Part shown: piece after piece, positions 25,523-32,894 of the stretch
Numbering within the stretch: position 1 is the stretch's first letter
Layout: each line of letters opens with the position of its first letter
Source: a gamma proteobacterium HdN1
GTDB lineage: Bacteria; Pseudomonadota; Gammaproteobacteria; Pseudomonadales; Ketobacteraceae
Length of the DNA stretch: 64,000 nucleotides
Assembly: GCA_000198515.1 (NCBI GenBank)
Contig: FP929140.1
Location: 1,648,527 to 1,712,526 of the forward strand
Direction: 5' to 3'
The notes under the pieces: model-generated
Seen by the model: the letters and a program-made list of their open reading frames with translations, nothing else
Databases searched by the model: none
What the model was told of the DNA's origin: nothing
Translations under genes and position numbers: made by a program

Positions 25523-27960
25523 GCAATCTTAGCTTCGGTATCGTTCAAAAAATTGTTTACATCTTCTTCAAGCTCTTTTGCGTCTGAAAGCACTTTAGGG
25601 ATTGGTTTGCCGAGTTCTTTGAGCGTTTTTATTAAATCTGCTTGCTCGTCCTTTGATTTTTGTCTCTCGTTAAGGCCACGAATTCTGTCTTCACGGATTT
25701 GTTCAATTTTTCCACGAAAATAATTGAAAAATTCTCCGGTCACGGATTCTATGTCTGATTTTATATCGGTATTGATAACATCATCGAATTTTTCAAATAC
25801 AGTCGTCATTTTCTCTAAAATTTCCTTGTTTAATTTTTGAATGTCCAGTACGTATATTTTTTCTTCAGATTCATACGATTCCCAACCCCAGTCGTCGGTA
25901 TTAAAAAATCTGCAAATACCGCCCCATACGCTATCTTTTCTGCGCCTACGAGTTACCGATCGACTTTTTTCATTTATCGCTTCTCTCATTAAGCTGGCAG
26001 CAGAAACGTTGAATTTTAACCTGCTTGTGCTTGGGGGCCGGATTCTAAGTTTGAAACCGACATCTTTATCTTGTGATGAATTGCGATCTACAATTTCTTG
26101 GATAAGTGAATTTGATGCTTTTATCGTTTCTCCAAAGAGATTATTAAATTTTTCAAGCTCATCATTAATTGATTTAGGTAGCTCATCTTTAATCGATTCA
26201 AACACTGAATCAATATCTACGCCAATGCGTCTTTTCATATCCGTGGCGGAGCTTTCGTCTGTGTACGTAATGGTTTTAGATCTTTTGTCTGCATAAGATT
26301 CTTCCCAGATTGCTCTAGTTGGATCATCTCTTTCGTTGCCAAAAAGTGGACTAAATATGTTTCTTTTTGTTTGCGCTTCTTTTTCTTTTGTGTTTTTTTG
26401 ATCTGCACGCGTTTTTTCGTCAAGTTTTCCTTCTTTAAAGTATTTGTTTAGGGTAGCCTCGATGTTGTTTTGATGTTTGTCTTTTGTTTCTATAACATTT
26501 TTTAGTACATTTACAAGCGCGTTTTTTACATCCTTTATAGTTTCATCTTCCATAGTTTTGATTCGATCTACATCGTTTTGCAGTGATTTAATCTCAGTTT
26601 GCAACTCGTTAACTGAGCGTGAAAATGAGTCGCATAATATTCCAATAAAATTTTGAGCCTTTTCAGTAACATCAATGAGTTTTGCTGTGCTTGATTGTAC
26701 GGCTAGGATCGCTGCCTTGCTATATGAATCTCGTATTACTCGATTTAACGGATCGCCAAATTGAGAATCGTCCCAAAGCTCTTGTATTGCAATTTCAACA
26801 TCTTCCTGATTATTTATTTTGGTTTCCCAGCGACGCCCAAAGACTTCTTGCGCAAAATCTTCTACCCAAGGGTTGGTTTTATAGTATGGTAGTGCTTGAT
26901 TAACTAACATTTCGTTTTTAGCAGTGCTTGCTAAAAAACCGAGGCGTGAAGATACGGGGAAAATCCGGTCGTCGCTAAGCACTCCTTCCATTAGACTTTT
27001 GGAAACATATTGCTTAACTTGTTGAGCGTTATCGCTGTTTCGATCCTTTTGGTCAAATTTGTTAACGAGGGCGTATAGTCGGTCACCCGTGACTTCCGAA
27101 AGTTCTTTTAATCGATCTCTAATCTCGTTGTCTGCTTCGGATTTAAGCTGGGTGTAATCAAGAATCGCAAGCACAGCTGAAGCTTTTTGCAGCTGTACGG
27201 TCAACATATTTTTGAATTTTTCTTGCCCCGCTTCGTTTGGCCCTGGAGTGTCGAGGAGCGTTATGCTTCCCTGTAAGTTTCCCATTTCCTTAAGGTGAGT
27301 AAATTCCACCTCAATCACGGGAAGCTGATCTATGCTGGAATATTCAGCGTATGGAAATTCAACATCTAAGGATGTAGCTACGCGAACAAGATCGTTGAGG
27401 TCTTTTAAAAAATTGAAGATTTCTTCGCTACCATTGTGTTCAATGGAGAAAAACTGTAAATCTTCAATGCGTTGAATGAGCGCCTGCGTTTCACTGTCGT
27501 CCTTGAGTTCTTTAAATGCAGAGTTGGCTGGCTTTGCTATTTTGTTTAATTTGGCAAGAAGGTCGTTAACTGGCTTAACATGATTGAATACTAGCTTTGG
27601 AATTGTTGTGCCGAGCGTGTGGCGAATCAATGTTGGAAGTGAGGTCATCGGGCGGTTACGGTTTGGCAAAACTTCCATCCCGACGATTGCATTGATTGTC
27701 GTTGATTTCCCTGCTTTCATGGTTCCAACGACGGCTAGAATGAGATCAAGCTTGTCGAGCTTTATTATTTCGTCGTGGAACATTTCTAAGTAAAAGTTTA
27801 CGGATTGCTCGTCAAGTGTTTGCCGAGGCGCTTTTTTTTGCTTGCCTGTTGTTCGTTCTAGCAGCCCCGGTGAATCTCGAACAGTTTCAAAGAGTTCAAT
27901 TTCTTTTTCGAGTAGCCTTTTGGCTTCGTCACGTAAGCTTAAGATATTGTTTTCGTGCAT
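25519..27960 (-). CDS. Dynamin-like GTPase of the CrfC/YjdA (RdcA) family
   Basis: The 813-residue product has an N-terminal dynamin-type GTPase domain: P-loop 'GTMKAGKST' at 79-87, 'LPNRNRPMTSLPTLIRH' (switch I region), 'DTPGPNEAGQ' at 237-246 and 'NKFD' at 300-303. These segments are nearly identical in style to E. coli CrfC/YjdA. The rest is a long helical stalk rich in Lys, Asp and Glu, with a basic, aromatic patch around 'RRRRKDSVWGGICRFF'. No membrane helix is seen; bacterial dynamins bind membranes peripherally. The gene is clearly more AT-rich than the surrounding genes, which hints at transfer. Confidence 0.88.
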   Translation of the reverse strand: MHENNILSLRDEAKRLLEKEIELFETVRDSPGLLERTTGKQKKAPRQTLDEQSVNFYLEMFHDEIIKLDKLDLILAVVGTMKAGKSTTINAIVGMEVLPNRNRPMTSLPTLIRHTLGTTIPKLVFNHVKPVNDLLAKLNKIAKPANSAFKELKDDSETQALIQRIEDLQFFSIEHNGSEEIFNFLKDLNDLVRVATSLDVEFPYAEYSSIDQLPVIEVEFTHLKEMGNLQGSITLLDTPGPNEAGQEKFKNMLTVQLQKASAVLAILDYTQLKSEADNEIRDRLKELSEVTGDRLYALVNKFDQKDRNSDNAQQVKQYVSKSLMEGVLSDDRIFPVSSRLGFLASTAKNEMLVNQALPYYKTNPWVEDFAQEVFGRRWETKINNQEDVEIAIQELWDDSQFGDPLNRVIRDSYSKAAILAVQSSTAKLIDVTEKAQNFIGILCDSFSRSVNELQTEIKSLQNDVDRIKTMEDETIKDVKNALVNVLKNVIETKDKHQNNIEATLNKYFKEGKLDEKTRADQKNTKEKEAQTKRNIFSPLFGNERDDPTRAIWEESYADKRSKTITYTDESSATDMKRRIGVDIDSVFESIKDELPKSINDELEKFNNLFGETIKASNSLIQEIVDRNSSQDKDVGFKLRIRPPSTSRLKFNVSAASLMREAINEKSRSVTRRRRKDSVWGGICRFFNTDDWGWESYESEEKIYVLDIQKLNKEILEKMTTVFEKFDDVINTDIKSDIESVTGEFFNYFRGKIEQIREDRIRGLNERQKSKDEQADLIKTLKELGKPIPKVLSDAKELEEDVNNFLNDTEAKIA

Positions 27961-28270
27961 GACTAATTGTGCCCTTGGGTCTTAGCATTTAGGTATGCGG
28001 TCTATTGATCGATTTGTCTGCCTAAAGATTAGCTTTTACTGGACAAGATTCCAGTTTTTAGCCGAGCTTGTGCGGATCACGTCAACCTTATTTGAGCCAG
28101 TTCTTTAAAGATTAGATTGCTTTTCGATTACCCGCTTAAGCGTTGGGAAATTAACTCCTCTTGTGAGGGTTTTTTGATCTGTATCCATGGGCCCACTGGG
28201 TCTTCACGAGTCGATGCTCTATGGCTGGTGTAGCGAGCCTAAACAACAAACGGTAGCCGGGTGTCCTCAA
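27961..28270. other. Intergenic region upstream of the dynamin operon
   Basis: These 310 bases should hold the dynamin operon promoter (reading leftwards) and the 3' end of the exonuclease transcript. A short weak hairpin followed by six T lies at 28157-28175 on the plus strand, where no gene precedes it. I see no repeat and no convincing protein-coding frame. Confidence 0.5.
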
Positions 28271-29080
28271 TTAGCTGTATTGGACTATCAACCAGAGTGC
28301 GAAAATGATAATAATTACGATGAACACCTTATCTCGGAACGTGTAATCGAGAAAATTTTTTTGAAGAAAATGGTTGTTGGGAATCTCTCTCTGTTTTGAG
28401 TGCGCACTCTGTCCTGCTGCCTTCAGCTCATCAATGTAACGGCTTGCTTCCTGCCTTGTCTTGATAGAATTTACGTCACCACCGAGATCTTCTATATATG
28501 CTAGCTGACTTCCTGTTGGCTCATCATAGTCCTTGTAGTCGCGTATAGATTTTTTATAAGTTCCTACCGGAATTTTTCCGTTACGATACGTCGAAGCGAG
28601 TCTGCAATAAAGGGTTGAACATGCCTTTGCGTCTGCCAGCGCTCTGTGTGGCTCGCCTTCTTTGAATTTAACAAGATTTTTTAAGCTATAGCTGCTTTCT
28701 TCAGGAAGTCTGTTTCTGCTTATTTGTAGTGTATCTATAAAATAAATATTCGGCATTTCGCCTTCTTTTTCATATAATGCACGCACGAAGCGAGCTTCAA
28801 ATGGTGCGTTGTGGGCAATAAAGGTATTAGCTCCATCCGCCCAGTCTAAAAATTTTTTCCAAACAAAAAGCGGCGGCTCACAGCCTGTTACCATTTCATC
28901 GGTTATGCCCGTTAGCTCTTGTATACGCACAGGAATTGGCGTGCCTGGATAGGCGAACATTTCAAACTGATCAACGATTTCGCCACTTATCTTGAATTTT
29001 ACTGCGCCAATTTCAGTGATTGCGGCGGATGATGCTTCAAGTCCCGTTGTTTCAAAATCAATAGCGATAAGGTACTCCAC
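28271..29080 (-). CDS. DEDDh 3'-5' exonuclease with C-terminal membrane anchor
   Basis: From the GTG at 29080 the product has 269 residues. The exonuclease domain (1-165) has the three DnaQ-type motifs: 'AIDFETTG', 'AHNAPFEARFV' and 'HRALADAKA' (DEDDh). A small linker module 'PTGSQLAYIEDLGGDVNS' follows (about 185-225), and the protein ends with one strong hydrophobic helix, 'VFIVIIIIFALWLIVQY', right at the C terminus. That tail would fix the nuclease to the inner membrane facing the cytoplasm. The frame is open upstream to 29173, but the perfect AGGAGG site before the GTG decides the start. It is AT-rich like the dynamin operon. Confidence 0.85.
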   Translation of the reverse strand: MEYLIAIDFETTGLEASSAAITEIGAVKFKISGEIVDQFEMFAYPGTPIPVRIQELTGITDEMVTGCEPPLFVWKKFLDWADGANTFIAHNAPFEARFVRALYEKEGEMPNIYFIDTLQISRNRLPEESSYSLKNLVKFKEGEPHRALADAKACSTLYCRLASTYRNGKIPVGTYKKSIRDYKDYDEPTGSQLAYIEDLGGDVNSIKTRQEASRYIDELKAAGQSAHSKQREIPNNHFLQKNFLDYTFRDKVFIVIIIIFALWLIVQYS

Positions 29081-29085
29081 GCTCA

Positions 29086-29092
29086 CCTCCTG
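29086..29092 (-). promoter_or_regulatory. Consensus ribosome-binding site of the exonuclease gene
   Basis: The minus strand reads CAGGAGG, five bases before the GTG at 29080. This near-perfect Shine-Dalgarno site supports the short form of the protein over the longer frame starting at 29173. Confidence 0.8.
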
Positions 29093-29337
29093 AATGATAC
29101 CCTGATGCACAAGCAGTTTAGATAAACAAATTTGATTTCTATTGGCTTGAGCGTGCTTGACCGCCGCGAACATCCACAGCGATTACTTCGAATATGCAAT
29201 CACTCGTGACCTTCCAGTAAGCAAGGCCTGACAGTGCTTTCGCGTGATTTTCCCCTACCAATGGCGTTACAGTCGGGCGACAACTCTCCTAATACAGGAG
29301 AAATGCCGCCGTTAAAAAACACTGGCCTTTTAGAAGC

Positions 29338-29405
29338 GCGACGCTCTTAAAACCGCGACGCCTTTAAGAACGCGACGCCTTTTAAACCGCTACGCTCCTA
29401 AAACC
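29338..29405 (+). repeat. Four 17-base tandem repeats at the 3' end of the barrel gene
   Basis: Four head-to-tail units start at 29338, 29355, 29372 and 29389. Each begins GCGACGC (the last GCTACGC) and continues with T- and A-rich bases ending in CC or AC. The last unit overlaps the stop codon of the outer-membrane protein gene. The rest of the gap from 29093 to 29337 should hold the exonuclease promoter; a small CTCCT/AGGAG hairpin at about 29285-29300 is the only other structure I see. Confidence 0.7.
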
Positions 29406-30069
29406 GATAGTGCAATCCAATGCTTACCACAGGGTACCAGTCAAAATCAGCTGCATCGTCTTCCAGCGATTTGCGCTCTTTGGCAAGGTCGGTCTGGAAG
29501 GTTTCGTTTTCGGCGATAGGCCCATCGGCGCGCAGGCTGGTTTTGGTTTTAGCAGAGAGTACGCCGAGGTCTATCAAAAAGCCCAAGCCCTGATACTGCG
29601 AGCGGTAGCCGATGCCAAGGTAGGGGGAGATGCTCTCTTTTAGATCTACTTTGCCGTGGACTTTACCCACATCGGCGGCGGTGTAGGTATGGTCGTTGAA
29701 TTTGAATTCGCCTTGCGCATTGGATGAACCTACCGCAGTAACGTTGATGTCACCCATCACGGCGCCCAATGCCACATGGAAGCCACCGGCAAAGGGGTGA
29801 AGGTTGAATTTTGCGCTGAAGTTATCCAGCTCGATATCGCCCTTGTACTTGGTGTCCTCGGTACTGCTGTCTTGGCCAGTGCTGTAGCGGTGATAGGCAA
29901 GATCGGCGGAAAGGAAGTCGTTTGCTTGAAAGTTTATGCTGCCGCCAATGCCTAGCGTGGAGCCTTCCACCCCTATACTTAACCCTTCGATCAGTGCGGC
30001 ATGAGACAGGTTTGCGCAGCAGAGAAGGGGCAATGCAGCGATAGAGAGTAATTTGGCCGGTTTTGTCAT
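29398..30069 (-). CDS. Outer-membrane beta-barrel protein, OmpW/Ail-like
   Basis: From ATG 30069 (AAGGAAT site upstream) the product has 223 residues. A signal peptide ends in 'CCANLSHA'. The mature part has alternating strands with Gly and aromatic residues ('SADLAYHRYSTG', 'SPYLGIGYRSQYQGLGFLIDLGVL') and finishes in 'SIGLHYRF', a C-terminal Phe as expected for barrel insertion by the BAM machinery. Eight strands are likely. A periplasmic loop rich in Lys, Glu and Asp lies near 175-205. The ligand is unknown. Confidence 0.82.
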   Translation of the reverse strand: MTKPAKLLSIAALPLLCCANLSHAALIEGLSIGVEGSTLGIGGSINFQANDFLSADLAYHRYSTGQDSSTEDTKYKGDIELDNFSAKFNLHPFAGGFHVALGAVMGDINVTAVGSSNAQGEFKFNDHTYTAADVGKVHGKVDLKESISPYLGIGYRSQYQGLGFLIDLGVLSAKTKTSLRADGPIAENETFQTDLAKERKSLEDDAADFDWYPVVSIGLHYRF

Positions 30070-30320
30070 TGGGTGTATTCCTTGAGGGTAAATCGCCATA
30101 GCAAAGCGGATACATCGGCTGAAAGCCGCTGGGATTGCGACCAAAACAGATCCCTGTTTAGTCAATGCTCCAGAGGCTAAGCCGGTTCAATAGACAGTGT
30201 CGCAAAGAACAGCGATATTTCAAGTGAACCAGCACAACCTAAAGCATCTGAGCTAGTGGGATTTTTACCCGAAAATGATACACTTCCAGCGACTTACCCT
30301 AAGTACACTGGGAGCAACAC

Positions 30321-30950
30321 ATGCAGCTGGACCTGAACTTACACCTGATTCCCCAGACCCTAGACTTGATCCATGTGATCTTGGCAGGGGTTGCCTTGCT
30401 TGCGATTCTAGCGGCGATTTTGCTTGCCGCTCGTAAGCCCCGCATTGCCAGCGAGACGCCAAAAGATCGCGCCAACGTGAGTACGCTTGCGAAAGATGCC
30501 GACGGAGCAAAAACTGCACCTGAAGTAAAAGCACCCTCCGCCGCAAAAGCACAGCCGGCCTTAAAATCCACCGAACCTGAATCGGCTCTGCAACTATTGA
30601 GCCTTCTCCAGCAAGATGCACGCCTCCTAGATTTTCTCTCCGAAGACATCAACGCTTATAGCGATGCCGAAGTAGGCGCTGCTGCCCGCGTCGTCCATGA
30701 AGGCGGCCAGAAAGTGCTCGCTGATTACTTTACGCTTGCACCCATTCGCAGCGAGGAAGAAGAAACCCGTATTACTCTCCCTGAAGGCTACGACGCAAGC
30801 AGCATTCGCCTGACCGGAAACGTGGTTGGCCAGCCGCCGTTTAGCGGTATTTTGGTGCACCGAGGCTGGCAGGTAAAAGAAGTCCGCCTGCCGAAAACCA
30901 CCGAGGGCCGCAAGCTTTCCATCGTTGCCCCTGCGGAGGTGGAGCTATGA
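30321..30950 (+). CDS. DUF2760 membrane-anchored protein
   Basis: The 209-residue product has an N-terminal membrane helix (about 16-38), an Ala/Lys/Pro-rich linker (40-85) and a C-terminal DUF2760 domain with 'LLSLLQQDARLLDFLSEDI' and 'GQPPFSGILVHRGWQVKEV'. DUF2760 genes are regularly found just before two Hsp70-like genes, as here. Its stop overlaps the first Hsp70 start by four bases (ATGA). It may act as a membrane-bound partner of those chaperones, by context only. Confidence 0.88.
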   Translation: MQLDLNLHLIPQTLDLIHVILAGVALLAILAAILLAARKPRIASETPKDRANVSTLAKDADGAKTAPEVKAPSAAKAQPALKSTEPESALQLLSLLQQDARLLDFLSEDINAYSDAEVGAAARVVHEGGQKVLADYFTLAPIRSEEEETRITLPEGYDASSIRLTGNVVGQPPFSGILVHRGWQVKEVRLPKTTEGRKLSIVAPAEVEL

Positions 30951-32836
30951 CGGACAGTGTGCAAGACGAAAATGCCGCAATCGCATCATCGGCTGAAAAG
31001 ACGAGCGCAAACGTCACCCATAGCCCCTATGTTGTGGGCATCGACCTAGGCACTACCAACTCCATTCTTTCCTGGGTCGATACGACCACCGGCGAAGATC
31101 ACCCTGCGGTAAACGTGCTGTCAATCCCGCAGCTTACCGGCCCTGGGAGTGTCGAGGAGCGGGATCAACTGGCGTCGTTTCTCTATCAGGTGCATGAGTC
31201 GGAATTTGCGCCTGAAGATTTGAACCTGCCTTGGCCGTCGGAGCACAAAAGCGTCGCAGGCGCATTCGCGCGCCAGTTGGGTGCAAAAACGCCGATTCGG
31301 CTAGTCGCAAGCGCCAAATCTTGGTTGAGCCACGCAGGTGTCGATCGGCGTGCCGCCCTGTTGCCTTTGCAAAGCCCCGAGGAGGTCGAAAAAATCTCAC
31401 CGCTACGCGCATCGGCTGCGTACCTAAGCTATTTGCGCCATGCTTGGGATACCGCGCACCCAGAAGCGCCGCTCGCGCAGCAGCAGGTCACCCTAACGGT
31501 GCCGGCGTCCTTCGACCCATCGGCCCGCGACTACACCATCGAAGCCGCGCATTTGGCCGGCATCCACCAACTCACCCTGCTGGAAGAGCCACAGGCAGCA
31601 CTCTACCACTGGGTGCAGCGCTTGGGAGAGGAATGGCGCAAGCAGGTGCAGGTGGGCGATGTGATTTTGGTGGTAGACGTGGGCGGTGGCACGACCGACC
31701 TCTCGCTTGTCGCCGTGTCGGAAGAGGACGGCAGCCTGCAGTTGAATCGGGTGGCGGTGGGTGATCACATCCTGCTCGGCGGCGACAATATGGATTTAGC
31801 GCTTGCTTACCGGCTCAAGCAAAAGCTGGAGGCCGAAGGTAAATCGCTGCAAAGCTGGCAGGTTATGGGGCTCGCTCATGGCTGCCGGGAAGCAAAAGAA
31901 GCGCTGTTTGCTGACCCAAGTGTGGCAAGTATTCCGATTGTCGTTCCCAGTCGTGGATCGAAATTGATGGGCGCAACGCTGCGCACTGAGCTCACCCGCG
32001 AAGAAGTAGAAACCACGCTTGTGGACGGCTTTTTTCCTCAGGTCGCGATCACTGAGCACCCACGCCAAGCCGCGCGCACCGCACTGACCCAGATCGGCTT
32101 GCCCTATGCGCAAGACGCTGCGGTTACCCGCCATCTTGCCGCGTTTTTGTGCAAACAGGCGGCTGCTGCTGAAAGCTTCTTGGGCGATACTCACAGCGAC
32201 GACTTTATCCGCCCTACCTGCGTATTGCTGAACGGTGGCGCATTTAAGGCGGAGGCACTTTCCTCACGCATGTTGGAAGTGCTCAATGGCTGGCTGACAG
32301 AGGCGGGCGCAGAACCAGCGCGCCTGCTTTCCGGTGCCGACCTTGACCTTGCTGTATCCAGAGGCGCGGCCTACTACGGTTACGTTCGGCGCGGTCGTGG
32401 CGTGCGTATACGTGGCGGCACTGCATCCAGTTTCTACGTAGGAATCGAAAGTGCGATGCCGGCGATTCCTGGCATGGAACCTCCTTTGCAAGCCTTGTGT
32501 GTTGCGCCGTTTGGGATGGAAGAGGGCACTCACGCAGAGATTCCCAGCCACGAATTTGGCCTTGTACTGGGTGAGCCGGTGCGTTTCCGCTTTTTTGGTA
32601 GCACCACGCGGCGGGAAGACCTGCCCGGCACCTTGCTGGAAGATTGGGAACCGCACGAGTTGGAGGAACTTCCCGAAATACAGGCAATCTTGCACGGTGA
32701 TGGTGAGCGTTTGGGTACTGTGGTGCCGGTGCGTTTGGCATCCCGCGTGACCGAACTCGGCACTCTGGCGCTGGAGGCGATTGGCCGCGACGAGCAGCAG
32801 CGTTGGAAGGTGGAGTTCAACGTCCGGGAAGGCTAG
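30947..32836 (+). CDS. Hsp70-family chaperone-like protein (first of two)
   Basis: The 629-residue product has the Hsp70 ATPase fold: 'GIDLGTTNSILSWVD' (phosphate 1), 'VVDVGGGTTDLSLVAV' (phosphate 2), 'LEEPQAALYHW' and the adenosine-type 'VLLNGGAFKAEAL'. The region after about residue 500 is short and not like the DnaK substrate domain; the EEVD-like or acidic tail is absent. No dnaJ or grpE gene is nearby. It is co-translated with DUF2760 and lies 58 bases before the second Hsp70. The client is unknown. Confidence 0.88.
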   Translation: MTDSVQDENAAIASSAEKTSANVTHSPYVVGIDLGTTNSILSWVDTTTGEDHPAVNVLSIPQLTGPGSVEERDQLASFLYQVHESEFAPEDLNLPWPSEHKSVAGAFARQLGAKTPIRLVASAKSWLSHAGVDRRAALLPLQSPEEVEKISPLRASAAYLSYLRHAWDTAHPEAPLAQQQVTLTVPASFDPSARDYTIEAAHLAGIHQLTLLEEPQAALYHWVQRLGEEWRKQVQVGDVILVVDVGGGTTDLSLVAVSEEDGSLQLNRVAVGDHILLGGDNMDLALAYRLKQKLEAEGKSLQSWQVMGLAHGCREAKEALFADPSVASIPIVVPSRGSKLMGATLRTELTREEVETTLVDGFFPQVAITEHPRQAARTALTQIGLPYAQDAAVTRHLAAFLCKQAAAAESFLGDTHSDDFIRPTCVLLNGGAFKAEALSSRMLEVLNGWLTEAGAEPARLLSGADLDLAVSRGAAYYGYVRRGRGVRIRGGTASSFYVGIESAMPAIPGMEPPLQALCVAPFGMEEGTHAEIPSHEFGLVLGEPVRFRFFGSTTRREDLPGTLLEDWEPHELEELPEIQAILHGDGERLGTVVPVRLASRVTELGTLALEAIGRDEQQRWKVEFNVREG

Positions 32837-32894
32837 TCTTTACAGATTTTGAACATGAGTGGTCGTATTGACCCAGCGTTGGACGAGGGCCGTC

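Noticed and set aside
23575-27960. CBASS anti-phage system (patatin effector CapV)
   Set aside because: No CD-NTase cyclase or Cap accessory gene is near; the partners are a dynamin-like GTPase and an RdcB-like protein.
28187-28399. Small plus-strand frame opposite the exonuclease 3' end
   Set aside because: No ribosome site, no recognisable features, and half of it is antisense to a real gene.
29081-29173. Longer form of the exonuclease from 29173
   Set aside because: The extra 31 residues do not belong to the exonuclease fold, while the GTG at 29080 has a perfect AGGAGG site.
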